From Haplomitrium mnioides (taxonomy: Eukaryota; Marchantiophyta; Haplomitriopsida; Calobryales), in NCBI GenBank assembly GCA_049999725.1, contig JBNGIS010020109.1, forward strand, positions 43,580 to 105,526: 61,947 nucleotides of DNA. The letters are read 5' to 3'. A model generated the notes under the pieces. It worked only from the letters and a program-made list of their open reading frames with translations, was not told the DNA's origin and did no database searches. Positions 45,301 through 55,639 of this stretch are shown piece by piece. A program made the translations under genes and the position numbers. Every line of letters starts with the position of its first letter. Within the stretch, counting starts at the first letter, position 1.

Positions 45301-45779
45301 AAGGATCACAGAGTCCATGCGCGTATTGACTCAAGAGCCTTGCACCATTGAACTTCTAAGCAAATTAAAAAACTGAAAGCAAATGAAAAAAATAACCTTT
45401 TGATCTCACCTTGCCATCGTCGAAGACCGATTGCAAATCCTTGGTAAGGACATCCTACGGCTTTATCTTGTTGAAGCAAATTTTTTTTGTAAAGCCTTGA
45501 AGAGGGTAATGCTCGTCTTTGACTACACAAGCAGCCTCATGTGAGCTCTGTTCCCCTCTTGAATCATTGTTATTTGGACCAAAAGGCCCATGTTGAATTT
45601 TTCACCTTCATCGACAAAAAGGTAAAGGTGATGATCAATGGCTTTTATAGTTCTACAGTAAACTAGCCATTGTAGTCTAGTTTTCTTGTTGCTCTAAGCC
45701 CTTCAGAACATGCAAATATCTATAAGGCTTTGGTTGAGTTGTTCTCATAGCATTGGCTTGTGATGTCATTTTCTCCAAA
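42351..45779 (-). pseudogene. Family E gene B: ParB-like plus class-beta amino-methyltransferase (copy E3)
   Basis: Deduced exons on minus: 45779-45410, 45125-43830, 43651-43093 and 42986-42351. Exon 2 opens YLSDFVNAYPNEKQVERDFI, then a charged linker with a poly-Lys tract and an acidic Ser-rich tract. The ParB-like module follows (about 44390-44001): HRYEIAGGNHNVASMQLL, NFSVYMGLTPIEAHLFAADD, MTSINKVEYWHQRY. Exon 3 is one clean 141-codon frame containing CLTLVIVDIPYGKSLKE (motif IV), then SFIIIHSFQQFGIVKNALLE. Exon 4 carries QDWILDLCPGSGKGLVCALK (SAM motif I). ParB-like plus DNA methyltransferase fusions are familiar in phages and bacteria. The donor after exon 3 is AT instead of GT, and stops interrupt exons 1, 2 and 4, so the copy is probably inactive. 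Confidence 0.78.
45195..45340. repeat. 24-bp-type palindrome repeats (E3, gene B intron 1)
   Basis: Units AGTCCATGCGAGCATGGACT (about 45251) and AGTCCATGCGCGTATTGACTC (about 45312) with degenerate copies between, all inside the intron 45409-45126. Confidence 0.75.
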
Positions 45780-45797
45780 GTAAAAACTAGTAAAATT

Positions 45798-45897
45798 NNN
45801 NNNNNNNNNNNNNNNNNNNNNNNNNNNNNNNNNNNNNNNNNNNNNNNNNNNNNNNNNNNNNNNNNNNNNNNNNNNNNNNNNNNNNNNNNNNNNNNNN
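45798..45897. other. Assembly gap (100 N) in the E3 divergent promoter
   Basis: Exactly 100 N between the gene B start (45779) and the gene A start (45957), the same relative position as the gap in E0. Confidence 0.99.
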
Positions 45898-46171
45898 TTG
45901 AGAATATTTTTTAAAATAGTTTCTTCAAATAGTTTCTTTTTTATTGGTATTTATCAATGGTTAGACTTTTCAAAGGCAAGAAGAGGTTAGAATTCCAAGA
46001 TTCATGTTCATAGAAAAGTGTTGCTTTTGGTCAACAACTAGAGATTGTTTCAAATTGTTGTTCTATGGAGGTAAGCAATAGAATACCCGAAGTGTCAAGT
46101 GTGATGGCAAGTATTTTGGGAAAAAAGATGGCATTTGTTGAATTAGATAGGTCTACCAAGAGAGATCGAGC

Positions 46172-46295
46172 AAGTAAACCCTATGCACACATATGATTAA
46201 GAATTGAACAACTTGCGTGCAAAGGATAAAAGAGGAAACCCAATGATTGCATAGGATTCAAGACTCAACCTTATGTATGCATTGGATCTTTATTG
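46172..46295 (+). repeat. 30-bp in-frame decapeptide repeat array (E3, gene A)
   Basis: Four units in the gene A frame (KPYAHI.., EQLACKG.., KPNDCIGFKT, QPYVCIGSLL), with two stops by point change. The flanking frame matches E2, so the array is probably coding. Confidence 0.7.
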
Positions 46296-47999
46296 TCAAT
46301 CAAGCGATCAAAGTTGAATCTTTCTTTTGACTACTCCAACAAATCAACAAAAAAACGTTCAAGTCACAATTTCTAGACGATTGTGGATCTTTCTTTGTCC
46401 TCATCAAATGAAGACAACGATGTTCAAGATCCAAATGTGTTTGTCCAAAACACAAAAAGCATAGAATCTGTGGATGGTTTCAATTTTGGAGATGATTCGC
46501 TGTCAATGATATGACCACTCAAACACCAAGTGAATTCTAATCAAGTTAGACCTTTGAATAAGATTGGAAAATCTTTAAGAAACTGAATTCTTTTGGAGGA
46601 ATCTTTAGATGACATTTTAAGAAATGATGCTAGCAAAGAGTTTCACTCAACCAACATTTCATTGGAACTATCGCCAAAGCCATTGATTATTTTACAAAAC
46701 AATTTCCTAATACTCAAGATGTTAATGAAGATTTCGTTTCAACATGGTCCAGTTCTCCCAATCCTCAAGGTAGACTTCATCCTTTGAAAACTTATTTCAA
46801 ACGAGCAAACACTAATATGGATAATGCTCAAGATTTTCAAGACAATGAAATATCTTCGATGGTTTGATTCGCCTACGGACCGAATCGACTGGCACTCCAT
46901 AAGCATTCTTTGTTTGGGCCAAAAGCCAAATGGGTAAACACTTTACATGAAAATTCTTTGTGGAAAGCCCATCATGACAAGAGCTTTGTGAAGAAAAAGC
47001 TCAATCCAATATCAATTTTGAAGTTGAGGAGAATTTCATGTTGTCAAAATAATTGTTTGTCGTTGTGCAAGACAAATTTTTTGAAAACTATAAGAGAAAT
47101 GTATTTTTGACAAAGCATCAAGAATCAAGATATCACATTGTAGTGGGGAATACCAAGAAAAGACTCTGATGTTAACAATCAGTTCACTTTGTCTAGCGAT
47201 TCGGTTGTTTGTAGATGAGCCTTGAAATGAATATAAGCAGTAGAGAATGATAGAATCCAAATGATTCAAAATATCAAAAACGCAGATCCTAGAGACATTT
47301 TTGGAAATAGAGAACTATATGCTAAAGGAGTATTTGTGCGTGAATGGACGAACAATTTTTTTCAAGGACACTACGAGAGAATGCCCACTTATGAAATTTT
47401 TAACTTGCCCGATAATCTTACAAACTAAAAAGTTTATAACTACTACACAATTTATTTGAAAGAGAAATATCTTAATTGCATTCTTAGTTTTTTGGGTTTT
47501 ACAAAACATTGGAGAACTGGCTTTCTAAATATTAAAATTCCAAAACGCAATAGATTTGTTGTTTGTTAATTAAACATGCGAAGAAAAAAAATCATTGCGA
47601 GAAATATTTGTCTTGCAGTCTAACAAAGGTAACAAATTTTTTCTCTTTTGAAAACTATGGTTAATTGATGCTCTTTTTACTAGACTCGAAGTTTAGTTAT
47701 AGAGATGTTATGCTTTTTCAACTTAGTGCCAAAAGATATTTGTTTTGTTAAGTTGTTCAACAAAGAAGATTTTAGTCAAATTGACCTTACCAACTTGAGT
47801 TGTGAGAGCAGAATCTATGCTCGCATAAAGTTTGTTGCTTTAATTTTGAATCCAAACCATGTAAAGAGCCAAATGAAGCAAGGAAATGGATCTAATTGTT
47901 GGTGGTGACCTTAGTCTTGCACCGAGTTTTGCTATTGTTGCTTTGAATCAAGAGCATATTGCTAGATAAACAATGGCAAAAATTGTTTTTGTTTTTTGC

Positions 48000-48160
48000 A
48001 AATCCTATACACCCATAGGTTTTGTCCTTGTTTCTTTCAAATCCAATTGCGACAATAGCCAAAACAAGCAAAGATATTGGTGTTCTTGCTTTTGGTACTA
48101 TGTGCCTGTAGGATCAATTAGTGTTTCCACTTATATTATGCGCGCATAGGATCTGTTTTT
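48000..48160. repeat. Palindrome cores in gene A intron (E3)
   Basis: CCTATACACCCATAGG near 48004 and TTATGCGCGCATAGGATC near 48138, within the same intron as the 38-bp array of E2. Confidence 0.7.
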
Positions 48161-50226
48161 TTTTTAGTCTTTTGCAAAAACAAATTCCAAGCTACCTTTG
48201 AAATTGAAGTTCCAGTTTGTGACCATTTGTTCACAAATCTTGTTTTTCTCCTTTCAAAACTTTTGCTTATTTCAAGTCAAAGACAAGTACTTATTGTTAA
48301 TGTTATTCAGATTCTTCTATATTTAAATTAACTAAAGTTTGATTTCATTCTTTTTATAAATTTTCACTTCAACCAATCGAAACATTTGTTGCAGTTGATT
48401 TGAATATTTTTAGCACCTGATACTATTTTTTGAAGTGTGAAACATCAAGTCTAACATATGTTATACTGAACTACTTTTATCTCATTGGTGCTTTGTGATG
48501 ATGTAGTCAAATATAATCGCCAATTTTTTCTTCATCGTGACCAACAAATGAAAGAAAGAACAAAACTTGCAAACCATCAAAGTAAATGTTATGTCGACAG
48601 TCAAAAGTACTTGTGAATTGTTTATGATGGAATGGATCAGAATAAAATAGCTATTCTACAGTGGCATTGACCACAAAAAAAACATTGATAAAGATTGTTT
48701 GGTGGGTGTGTATGTTGTTGGTACCTTAATACTCAATTATGTTCTTTCTTTAAAGGTCTTTTAAACCTACAGAAACTTGAGAAGAAATTCCAATTTGATA
48801 GTTACAGTGCTCAATAAAATATTATGCGACTTTGAAGGGCCGATGCCTCCAACTTTGTATCTTCAGTTGGACAATGCAACGCCAGAGAATAAGAGTTCCA
48901 TCTTGTTCGGATATCTTAGTCTCCTTGTTGCCAATAATGTTTTTCGAAAAATCAAGGTGAGATTTTTCATGGTTGGCTATATTCATGATCAAATCAATCA
49001 AATGTTTAGCAGATTCTTGAAATGTTTGAAACGTGCAAAAGCTTTCATCACAATGAGTCTTTGTAAGGCACTACATTTATTGTATAATCCTAAACCTCAA
49101 GTAACTCTTTTGATGGAAACTTGGGATTTTAAAATGTTTTTGCAAAAACGTCCCTCTCTAGTTCAAATGATATATGATGTTACCTTTAATCAACAATTCA
49201 AGTTCTAGTTGAATGATTCCAAGACAAATATTTGGAGCAAACAGTTTTCAATAGATGAATTTTGGTAACCTCTAGATGATAATTGTCATCTCAAGTGCCT
49301 ACTTAAAGTGGACACAAAAACTTTACGTTCAATATTGACTCTGAATTCAAACGATCTCAAAAGGAAGAAAAAGAAGTTGACGCCGAGAAAGTGGTTTTTG
49401 GAATAAAGAACAACATAAGTGAGAACTGTTACAAGTTCTTTACAAATTCTGATATTCAATGGTAGAATGACTTTTTTCTTGCCCAACAAGAGATTGCAAC
49501 TTACATCCTTGAAAGAAAAAGACAAGGACTCGAAGCAGAATTCACCTTTCCACCTCACAACCAACAAATACTTATGATTCTCAAAATGTTTATCTAGGCT
49601 CTCAGTTTGATACTCAACAAATTGAGGAAGATGCTTCAGTAGAATATATACTTTCTACGTGTCGAGAAATCTATGATGAAGCACCTAGACCGCGAGAAGA
49701 GGCTTTTTCACACAACACTAGATATATGCACAAATTTGGCAACCCACATAAGGTAAAAGCCAGAATGTTTATTTGTGTTTTGGTATCACTCGATCCAAAG
49801 TGCAAATTGTTTTGGATTTCCAAAGTTCTCAAAGTTTTTTCATTTGATGATGAAGAACCTCCAAACCCGAAACGAGTACGTGTTCAATGGTTTGCTTGTG
49901 AAGTTGGGGATGCATTTTCTAGACAATACTTTCCAAAAAAATAACAGCAACAAAAGGGAAATGCAAATCCAAGTTACATATTGATGTACTTGATGTAACA
50001 CAAATCACAATTTTTTCTTTTGATTTTCTTCTCACACAAAAAACCAATTGAGAAAAATCACTCTAACTAATATTAAATCAAATCTACTTGAGTACCAAAT
50101 ACAAAAAGCAATTGATCTTGATGTGTTTGAAAGAGATTCAATCAATGATATTAACATTGAGGCAGATTGTGTTAATCTTGATGAATCTTTTGAAGCTGAG
50201 TCCAAAACAAATCGACACAAATGACT

Positions 50227-51819
50227 AAAGTCATTTAAGAACCTCAATGTATATTGTGTACTTTCAGTTTAGATTGTAATTTAAGATTATTATTTTATAA
50301 AGTAACTGAGAATGTTTTGAAATAATGTTTTGAACTTATGTGCAACCTTGAACTTTTTAGTGTAAGTCATTTCAAGTTGATTGTTATTCTCTATAAATGA
50401 AACTTAAATCTTTAATTAATATTTTCATTTGGTTTGTAAAATATTTTCTTATCTAAATTGTAACTATATTCTTTCCTTTTTTATTGCTAGCTAGAAGAGT
50501 TTAATGTTTTTGTATTACTGAAGCATCAATCCAAATTAACTACTTAATCTTTTGATTGCTTTACTTTGATGTAAAACTTGAAACTTTCATTGCGCTTTCA
50601 CTCAAATATAGAGCTTTGTACATGTTTTACTTTTAGATTCCAAATCAAAAAACTAAATCTTTAGCATGTCTAGAGTTTGTTGCAAAAAATAAAACCCTTA
50701 GCGCACATATACTCGGTTGTAGATGCTCATTGAAGCTTATTTTTTGGAAAAAAAATATAGAAAACATGAGGAAAATACACAAGCGGACTAGAAGTCAACG
50801 TAATGAGTTTGGAATCGTAAGGCATAAAAGCAAACAAAACAAAACATTGCATAGATTTTGGAGCTCTTGCTTCAAGTTCAAGCAAGAAGTAAGCTTTCTA
50901 TTGTAGTTGAAAATCAATTACCGCAAAGATTAAAGTGGGAATGTTTTAGAAGGTTTCAACAATTAAAATTCTTTTATAATTTAGAGAATCATGTACACAA
51001 AGGAGTCATAGTTCAAAGTCAAAAAGAAAATGTCTTAGAGATTTACTTAAGAGCATAAACAAGCCACATCTCCAAGTTTTAAAGAAGTGTCTACCAAACA
51101 AAAGGTTTCAAGTTCTATAAGAGAGTCTTTGAGTAAAGTAGAATCTAAACTCTACATTATTGTCTTTGTATGTGGAAGCTTAAGGGTTGTACATCAACAT
51201 TAGTACTTATAGAAGGCTTGGACTTCCATAAGAAAGTCTATACCCGCATAGAAATTCGAGCTCAACATTTGAACAATCGACATGAAATTCTATACCAATA
51301 TGGGAATCTAAACTCAACATCTAGACAATCGGCAACAAAGACTATGTTGAACCTAGGTTTTACGTTTTGTAGTAGAGTCTTTGTGCGCACAAAGTTTTGA
51401 CTTGTGTATCAGAGTCTATACGCGCATAGGGTTCAGACTTCTACAATTGAGTATATGTGCGCTAAGGGTTTTATTTTTTGGACTCCATAGAGTTTGTGCA
51501 ACCAAATTTATTTCAAAATAACTTATTATGATGTATGTTTCAATTTTTGAGCTTCTAAATATTATCAATGATTAATGCAAATTTCTTGTGAAAACATGCC
51601 ATGATTTTTATACCTTTCATCGATTTCAAGATATCGTTTGATTTTGGATAGTGAAATTGATTCTCTTTCAATCATGGTTGCAAAAACGGCAAAAAATGAA
51701 GCTCAAAAACTCATGTAGTTTTTGTTTTCATAAGTAGCCTTATTTTCTTTGTTTTTTGAGGTATAAAATAACGTTTTTTCCTAAAAAAAACAAAAGTTCT
51801 TGTTTTGAGTAGCGTATTT
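50227..51819 (+). other. Gene A 3' flank of E3 with subterminal repeats
   Basis: Non-coding AT-rich sequence up to the right TIR. Core-like units (CTATACCCGCATAGAAAT, TCTATACGCGCATAGGGTT) cluster at 51230-51480. Confidence 0.6.
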
Positions 51820-51834
51820 CTGGTTCAAAGTAGC
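51820..51834. repeat. Right terminal inverted repeat of E3
   Basis: CTGGTTCAAAGTAGC, inverse of 41318-41332. The same end is present in E4 (39777-39791) and, inverted, in E2 (37308-37322). Confidence 0.75.
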
Positions 51835-53751
51835 AAGTGTTAGAACTCTATAGAGAAATATTGTCCTCCTCAATTAAACCACACAAACTTGATTTGCTAC
51901 CCTTTCACCTTTTCCACCATGGCTCTAAAGTTTTTGAATTGATCAAACACTTCACTCTCCTACTTCATGAAATATATCTAGATCTTCCGTGAACAGTCCT
52001 TAGTGAAGTTGACATAGTATGTATACCCTCTAATAGACTCTGTTTTTGTTGGGCACATCCTGGGAAAATGATTGTCTTGTCTGCTTACAAAATTGGCAAG
52101 CTTCACATATCTCTTGCATCTCTTCTACTTTGAACTTAGGTAGCCCATTGACTACCCCTAATTTTTACATGCTTCTCAACCTTTGTATATTGACAAAACC
52201 AATGTGTTTGTATCATATCTCTACATCTCACACAACACATGTACCATGTACACATATAGCTTCTGTCACTTTGAGCATGCTTATATCCAATGTGAACAAC
52301 CTACTGCTTGTGCTTTGTTTCATGATTAGGTCACAATTATTTCCCCAATCCTCAATAACCACACTAGTGGGATTAAACCTGACTTGCATATTTTGCTCTA
52401 CATATTGTCCAACTTAAATTAGGTTTCTCTAAATCTTTGGGACATGCATAACATCAAATAGCCATTTATTTTGCCATTCTCCAATATTATAGGTATATTA
52501 CCAATTTTTTAGATAGGATATATAGTTGAGTCACATGTGTCAATGTATCTAGGTGTACTCAAGTTTTTGGTCTCATTGAACCACTTTCCATGGCTTGTCA
52601 TGTGGTTTAAGCATGTGGAATTGACAAACCACTTGTCTTCATTACTATCTTGTTTTCCATATGCAACAGAGGAGTACCCATGTTGTTTGAAAAACAGTAT
52701 CTCATTTTTTTGTCTTGTTGGAACGTGCATAATTCCCCTGCACTCTATTGTTCTCATGTCATTCTGTGTTTTGAAACAATCCCTTATCATATAACCTGGT
52801 TTGTCACAATAAAAACAGTTTGTCCCTCAAGTATATTGTTGGCTTCCATGCTCTTGGTTACTTCCCCTACTTCTAAATTGACCTCTGCCACCATATTGAT
52901 TTGATTGTTGTTGTTGGTTTTGTGTATTGTCGCTTGAGGAACCTCTTCTAGAGTTACCCCTTCCATAACTCTTGCCTCTACCTCTACCTTTGTTATAGTA
53001 GAAGGCTTGCTCTTGATTGGCTTGACTACTTGAGGCTCCTCTTCCAATGTCAAGTTCCTCTCCAACTAGCATTGCATTGAGTTGTGCAAATGATGTGGTT
53101 TCTTCTTTCGTTATCATAAATGTTTTGAACTACTTGTACTCTTTACCCAACCCATTCAAGCACATTGCCACCAAGACACTCTCCTTCACATCCTTTCCTA
53201 CATTTGCTAGTTGTTTAGCTAGCAATTTTATCTTCAAAGAAAAGGCATTGACATTTAGTTTTTCCTTTTGTAGATTGAAGACATCACTTGAAGTGTCAGC
53301 TTCCTTGCATCTCACGTGACTACATATCTCTCTTTCAAGATATCCCAAGCTTCCTTAGATGTCCCGGATACTAATATATAGCCCATCATTTTGTCATCGA
53401 CATTGATTATGAGCCAGTACAACAACTTATAGACTTTTTCAAGGTGGGTCTTGACGAACTGCATTTCTTCACCAAATTTGGTTGGTCTTAACATAGGCTC
53501 TACTTCATCACATGTGATGAAGTCCCAACAACCTCTTCCTTTAATGAAATTGGTCATTCTCACACATAAAACATTGTAGTTTTTCACTAACAATATGAGA
53601 AATCCTATCTGCCATTTGAATCATGTGAATCAAGTATGCTTACAAGCATAACAAGGACTATGCTTCTAGCACTAATTGCTACCAGATACATAGAAATCAC
53701 TTCTCTTTTGATAGAAAAAAACAATTGGAATACAAAATTCAATGCCTCAAG
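51835..53751 (-). mobile_element. Ty1/copia element, 5' part (gag, zinc knuckle, protease, integrase start)
   Basis: Minus-strand order: gag from about 53620 (MADRISHIVSEKL, then PTKFGEEMQFVKTHLEKVYK and KEAWDILKERY) to an Arg/Gly/Gln-rich tail. The zinc knuckle NCFYCDKPGYMIRDC (His replaced by Tyr) lies near 52790. Protease WFVNSTCLNHMT (Asp replaced by Asn) is near 52640. The pre-integrase box CEACQFCKQTRQSFSQ is near 52080, then the integrase core start up to 51838, where E3 interrupts. Both metal-binding and catalytic positions are altered, so the element is dead. The 5' LTR is not clearly defined; the gypsy element 53752-57350 splits the leader. Confidence 0.85.
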
Positions 53752-54166
53752 TGTAAAAGAACTCAAGAGCCAACTTCCAAATAAGTAACAACTTCAAGAT
53801 AACTCTAATAGCATTGCACAACTCAAGGCCAATAAGCAAACCAAAGCCAAGAGTGCTAGTCAAAACAAAGCAACCAAAGAGCCAAATCGAATTGAGAGGA
53901 ACTCTAGAATGATGAGTGGGGCTATAAAGTCCTTCTGTTTATATAAGAGAAGAGGGTGTCATCCCTCTTTCTTCACTAACAAGTCACTTCTAATTTCAAC
54001 CCTAAATTGATCACTTAAAAGTAGCTTCTAAATTCAACTCTAAAACTCTAAAAGTGACTTCGAAGGCAAATAATCTTATCTCATCCTTAAAAGTGACCCC
54101 CTACCACTTCCTGCACTCCTTTTTATTTTCTTATAAAGAGCACAATGTTTTGTTTGTACCATTACA
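53752..54166 (-). repeat. 3' LTR of the deleted gypsy element
   Basis: TGTAAAAGAACTC...CCATTACA on plus, aligning with the right LTR across the ACTTCCAAATAAGTAAC and AAGAGGGTGTCATCCCTC blocks. Confidence 0.85.
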
Positions 54167-54381
54167 TAACCCTTGCTTTCTAATCGATGGCGTACTTGTC
54201 AACTTCCAAATACTAGAATAGTCTCTTGAGCATTATCAAGATTTGAAGAAGATTCAAAAGTAGCATTATGAAGTGGATAACCTTTCTACCAAACCTTGCA
54301 TTGAACTTGTGGATGCCGCCATCGCTTGATAACTCACCAAAATGTAGGCCACTTCAAATTCTTCATGATCATTAAGAACCA

Positions 54382-55005
54382 TTACTCGAGGAGGAAGTTG
54401 AACATGATTTGGAAAAGAAGATGGCCTATGAACAAAAGGTTTAAGTTATAGACATGGAACATAAGATGAATCTTCATATGAAGAGGAAGATCAAGTTTAT
54501 AAGCAACGAGAGAAATAACATAAGAAATAGAGGAACAACCAATCCAAGCAGGAGATAACTTACGAACTTGAGTGTCTAAAGACAATGAGAGATCATGAGT
54601 AGATAACATAACTTGGTCATCTGAAACATAAGAAGCATCACGACGATGGCTGTCGACATATGTTTTTGCCAATTTTGAGCAGCTGTAAGATGGTTGCGAC
54701 CATCCTCCAAAGAAGAAGATAAACAAGACAAAAATGTAGAAACACTTGGAAAATTGGAAGAAGAAGAACGAGAAAGCAAACCATAAAAAATAAGAGGATA
54801 TTGATCCAAATTAAGAAATAAAAGAGAAAACCTAATACTTATTTGTTTGGAGTTGTTGTAGGCAAACTCCATAGCCGGTTAGAAACAATCCCAATCAATG
54901 TGATGAAAATTGATAAACGTGCAAAGCATATCCTCCACAATGCAATTAGCATGCTCTGTTTGCCTGTCTGTTTGCAGATGATAAGTAGTAGACATACAAA
55001 GTTTG
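54382..55005 (-). pseudogene. Integrase C-terminal part, gypsy
   Basis: Minus-strand frames read MEFAYNNSKQISIRFSLLFL (54872) and later LVAYKLDLPLHMKIHLMFHV (about 54500), typical of the integrase tail of plant chromoviruses. Frameshifts are present. It follows directly on truncated RT. Confidence 0.75.
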
Positions 55006-55340
55006 GTTCCTAGAAGTTTGAAAAACTCTTGCTAAGACTTTTAAGAATTTGCCAATAGCCACTTTGAAGATCCAACTTGGAAAAGAATTGCGCACCACTC
55101 AATTGATCTAACAAATCATCAATACATGGTAAATGAAAAGTATTCTTTACTATTTGATTGTTCAAATCGGAAAAATCAATACAAAGATAAAGTCCACCAT
55201 CTTTCTTTGGTACAAAGAATATCGGTGCTCTATAAGGAAAAATACTATGCTTAATGAAATCTTTCTCAAAAAGATCTATCAAGGTTTTGGGAAGCTCTTC
55301 CAACTCTTGTGGCGATAATTAGTATATAGACCAATTATAT
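55005..55340 (-). pseudogene. Reverse transcriptase N-terminal part, gypsy
   Basis: The minus-strand frame from 55303 reads MEELPKTLIDLFEKDFIKHS, FFVPKKDGGLYLCIDFSDLN and FSKLDLQSGYWQI, the fingers and start of the palm of gypsy RT. The YxDD box, RNase H and most of integrase are deleted. Confidence 0.85.
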
Positions 55341-55639
55341 GGAGTACTTTCTAGTATCAATTCAGTCAAAAAGAGCATTCCACGATCATCTAGCAACGTT
55401 TTTGGCAAATCATCCAAAAATACATCTCAAAATTCCTTCAAAATATCATCAATTATTGAGGTTAGTACAGGTTTCCCTCCCCCCTTATTCAAGTCCATGA
55501 TAGGCTTAATTTATACAACAAAGACATGCAACTCTTTCTCCATCAAAATATTGTATTGAATTGATTTGGGCTTTTTCACCAATGGTGCTAAATGCCACAA
55601 AAGAATTTTCTTTCCTTGTAAAGTAATTTTAATTTGTTA

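Larger units (their letters stand above)
45957..50226 (+). pseudogene. Family E gene A, DUF7869-like protein (copy E3)
   Basis: The N-terminus (KGKKRLEFQDSC) is followed by in-frame 30-bp repeats (46172-46290), the acidic region to about 46900, and the conserved FGPKAKWVNTL...SFVKKKLNPISILK block (46910-47020). A middle region follows (IFGNRELYAKGVFVREWTNN near 47300; FVKLFNKEDFSQIDLTNLS near 47750), then a palindrome-bearing intron (about 47930-48480). The DUF7869-like core lies at 48500-49208: GMDQNK, CLVGVYVVGTL, then the clean 143-codon frame with PPTLYLQLDNATPENKSS, GYLSLLVANNVFRKIKV and GYIHDQINQMFSRF. The tail continues to TAA at about 50226 (FGNPHKVKARMFICVLVSLD...KRVRVQWFACEVG). Stops and frameshifts are scattered. 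A nuclease or transposase role is inferred, not shown. Confidence 0.72.
41318..51834. mobile_element. Family E copy E3, complete unit with both TIRs
   Basis: Left end GCTACTTTGAACTAG (41318-41332) and right end CTGGTTCAAAGTAGC (51820-51834) are inverted repeats, with a second inner GCTACT/AGTAGC pair. Between them lie gene B (minus, 45779 to 42351), the central promoter with an assembly gap, and gene A (plus, 45957 to 50226). It splits the copia integrase between an EF codon pair (right flank) and the CRE codons (left flank), so the element ends are supported by the empty-site logic. AAGT beside both ends may be the target duplication, but extra bases on the left prevent a firm call. Length is about 10.5 kb including the gap. 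Confidence 0.75.
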
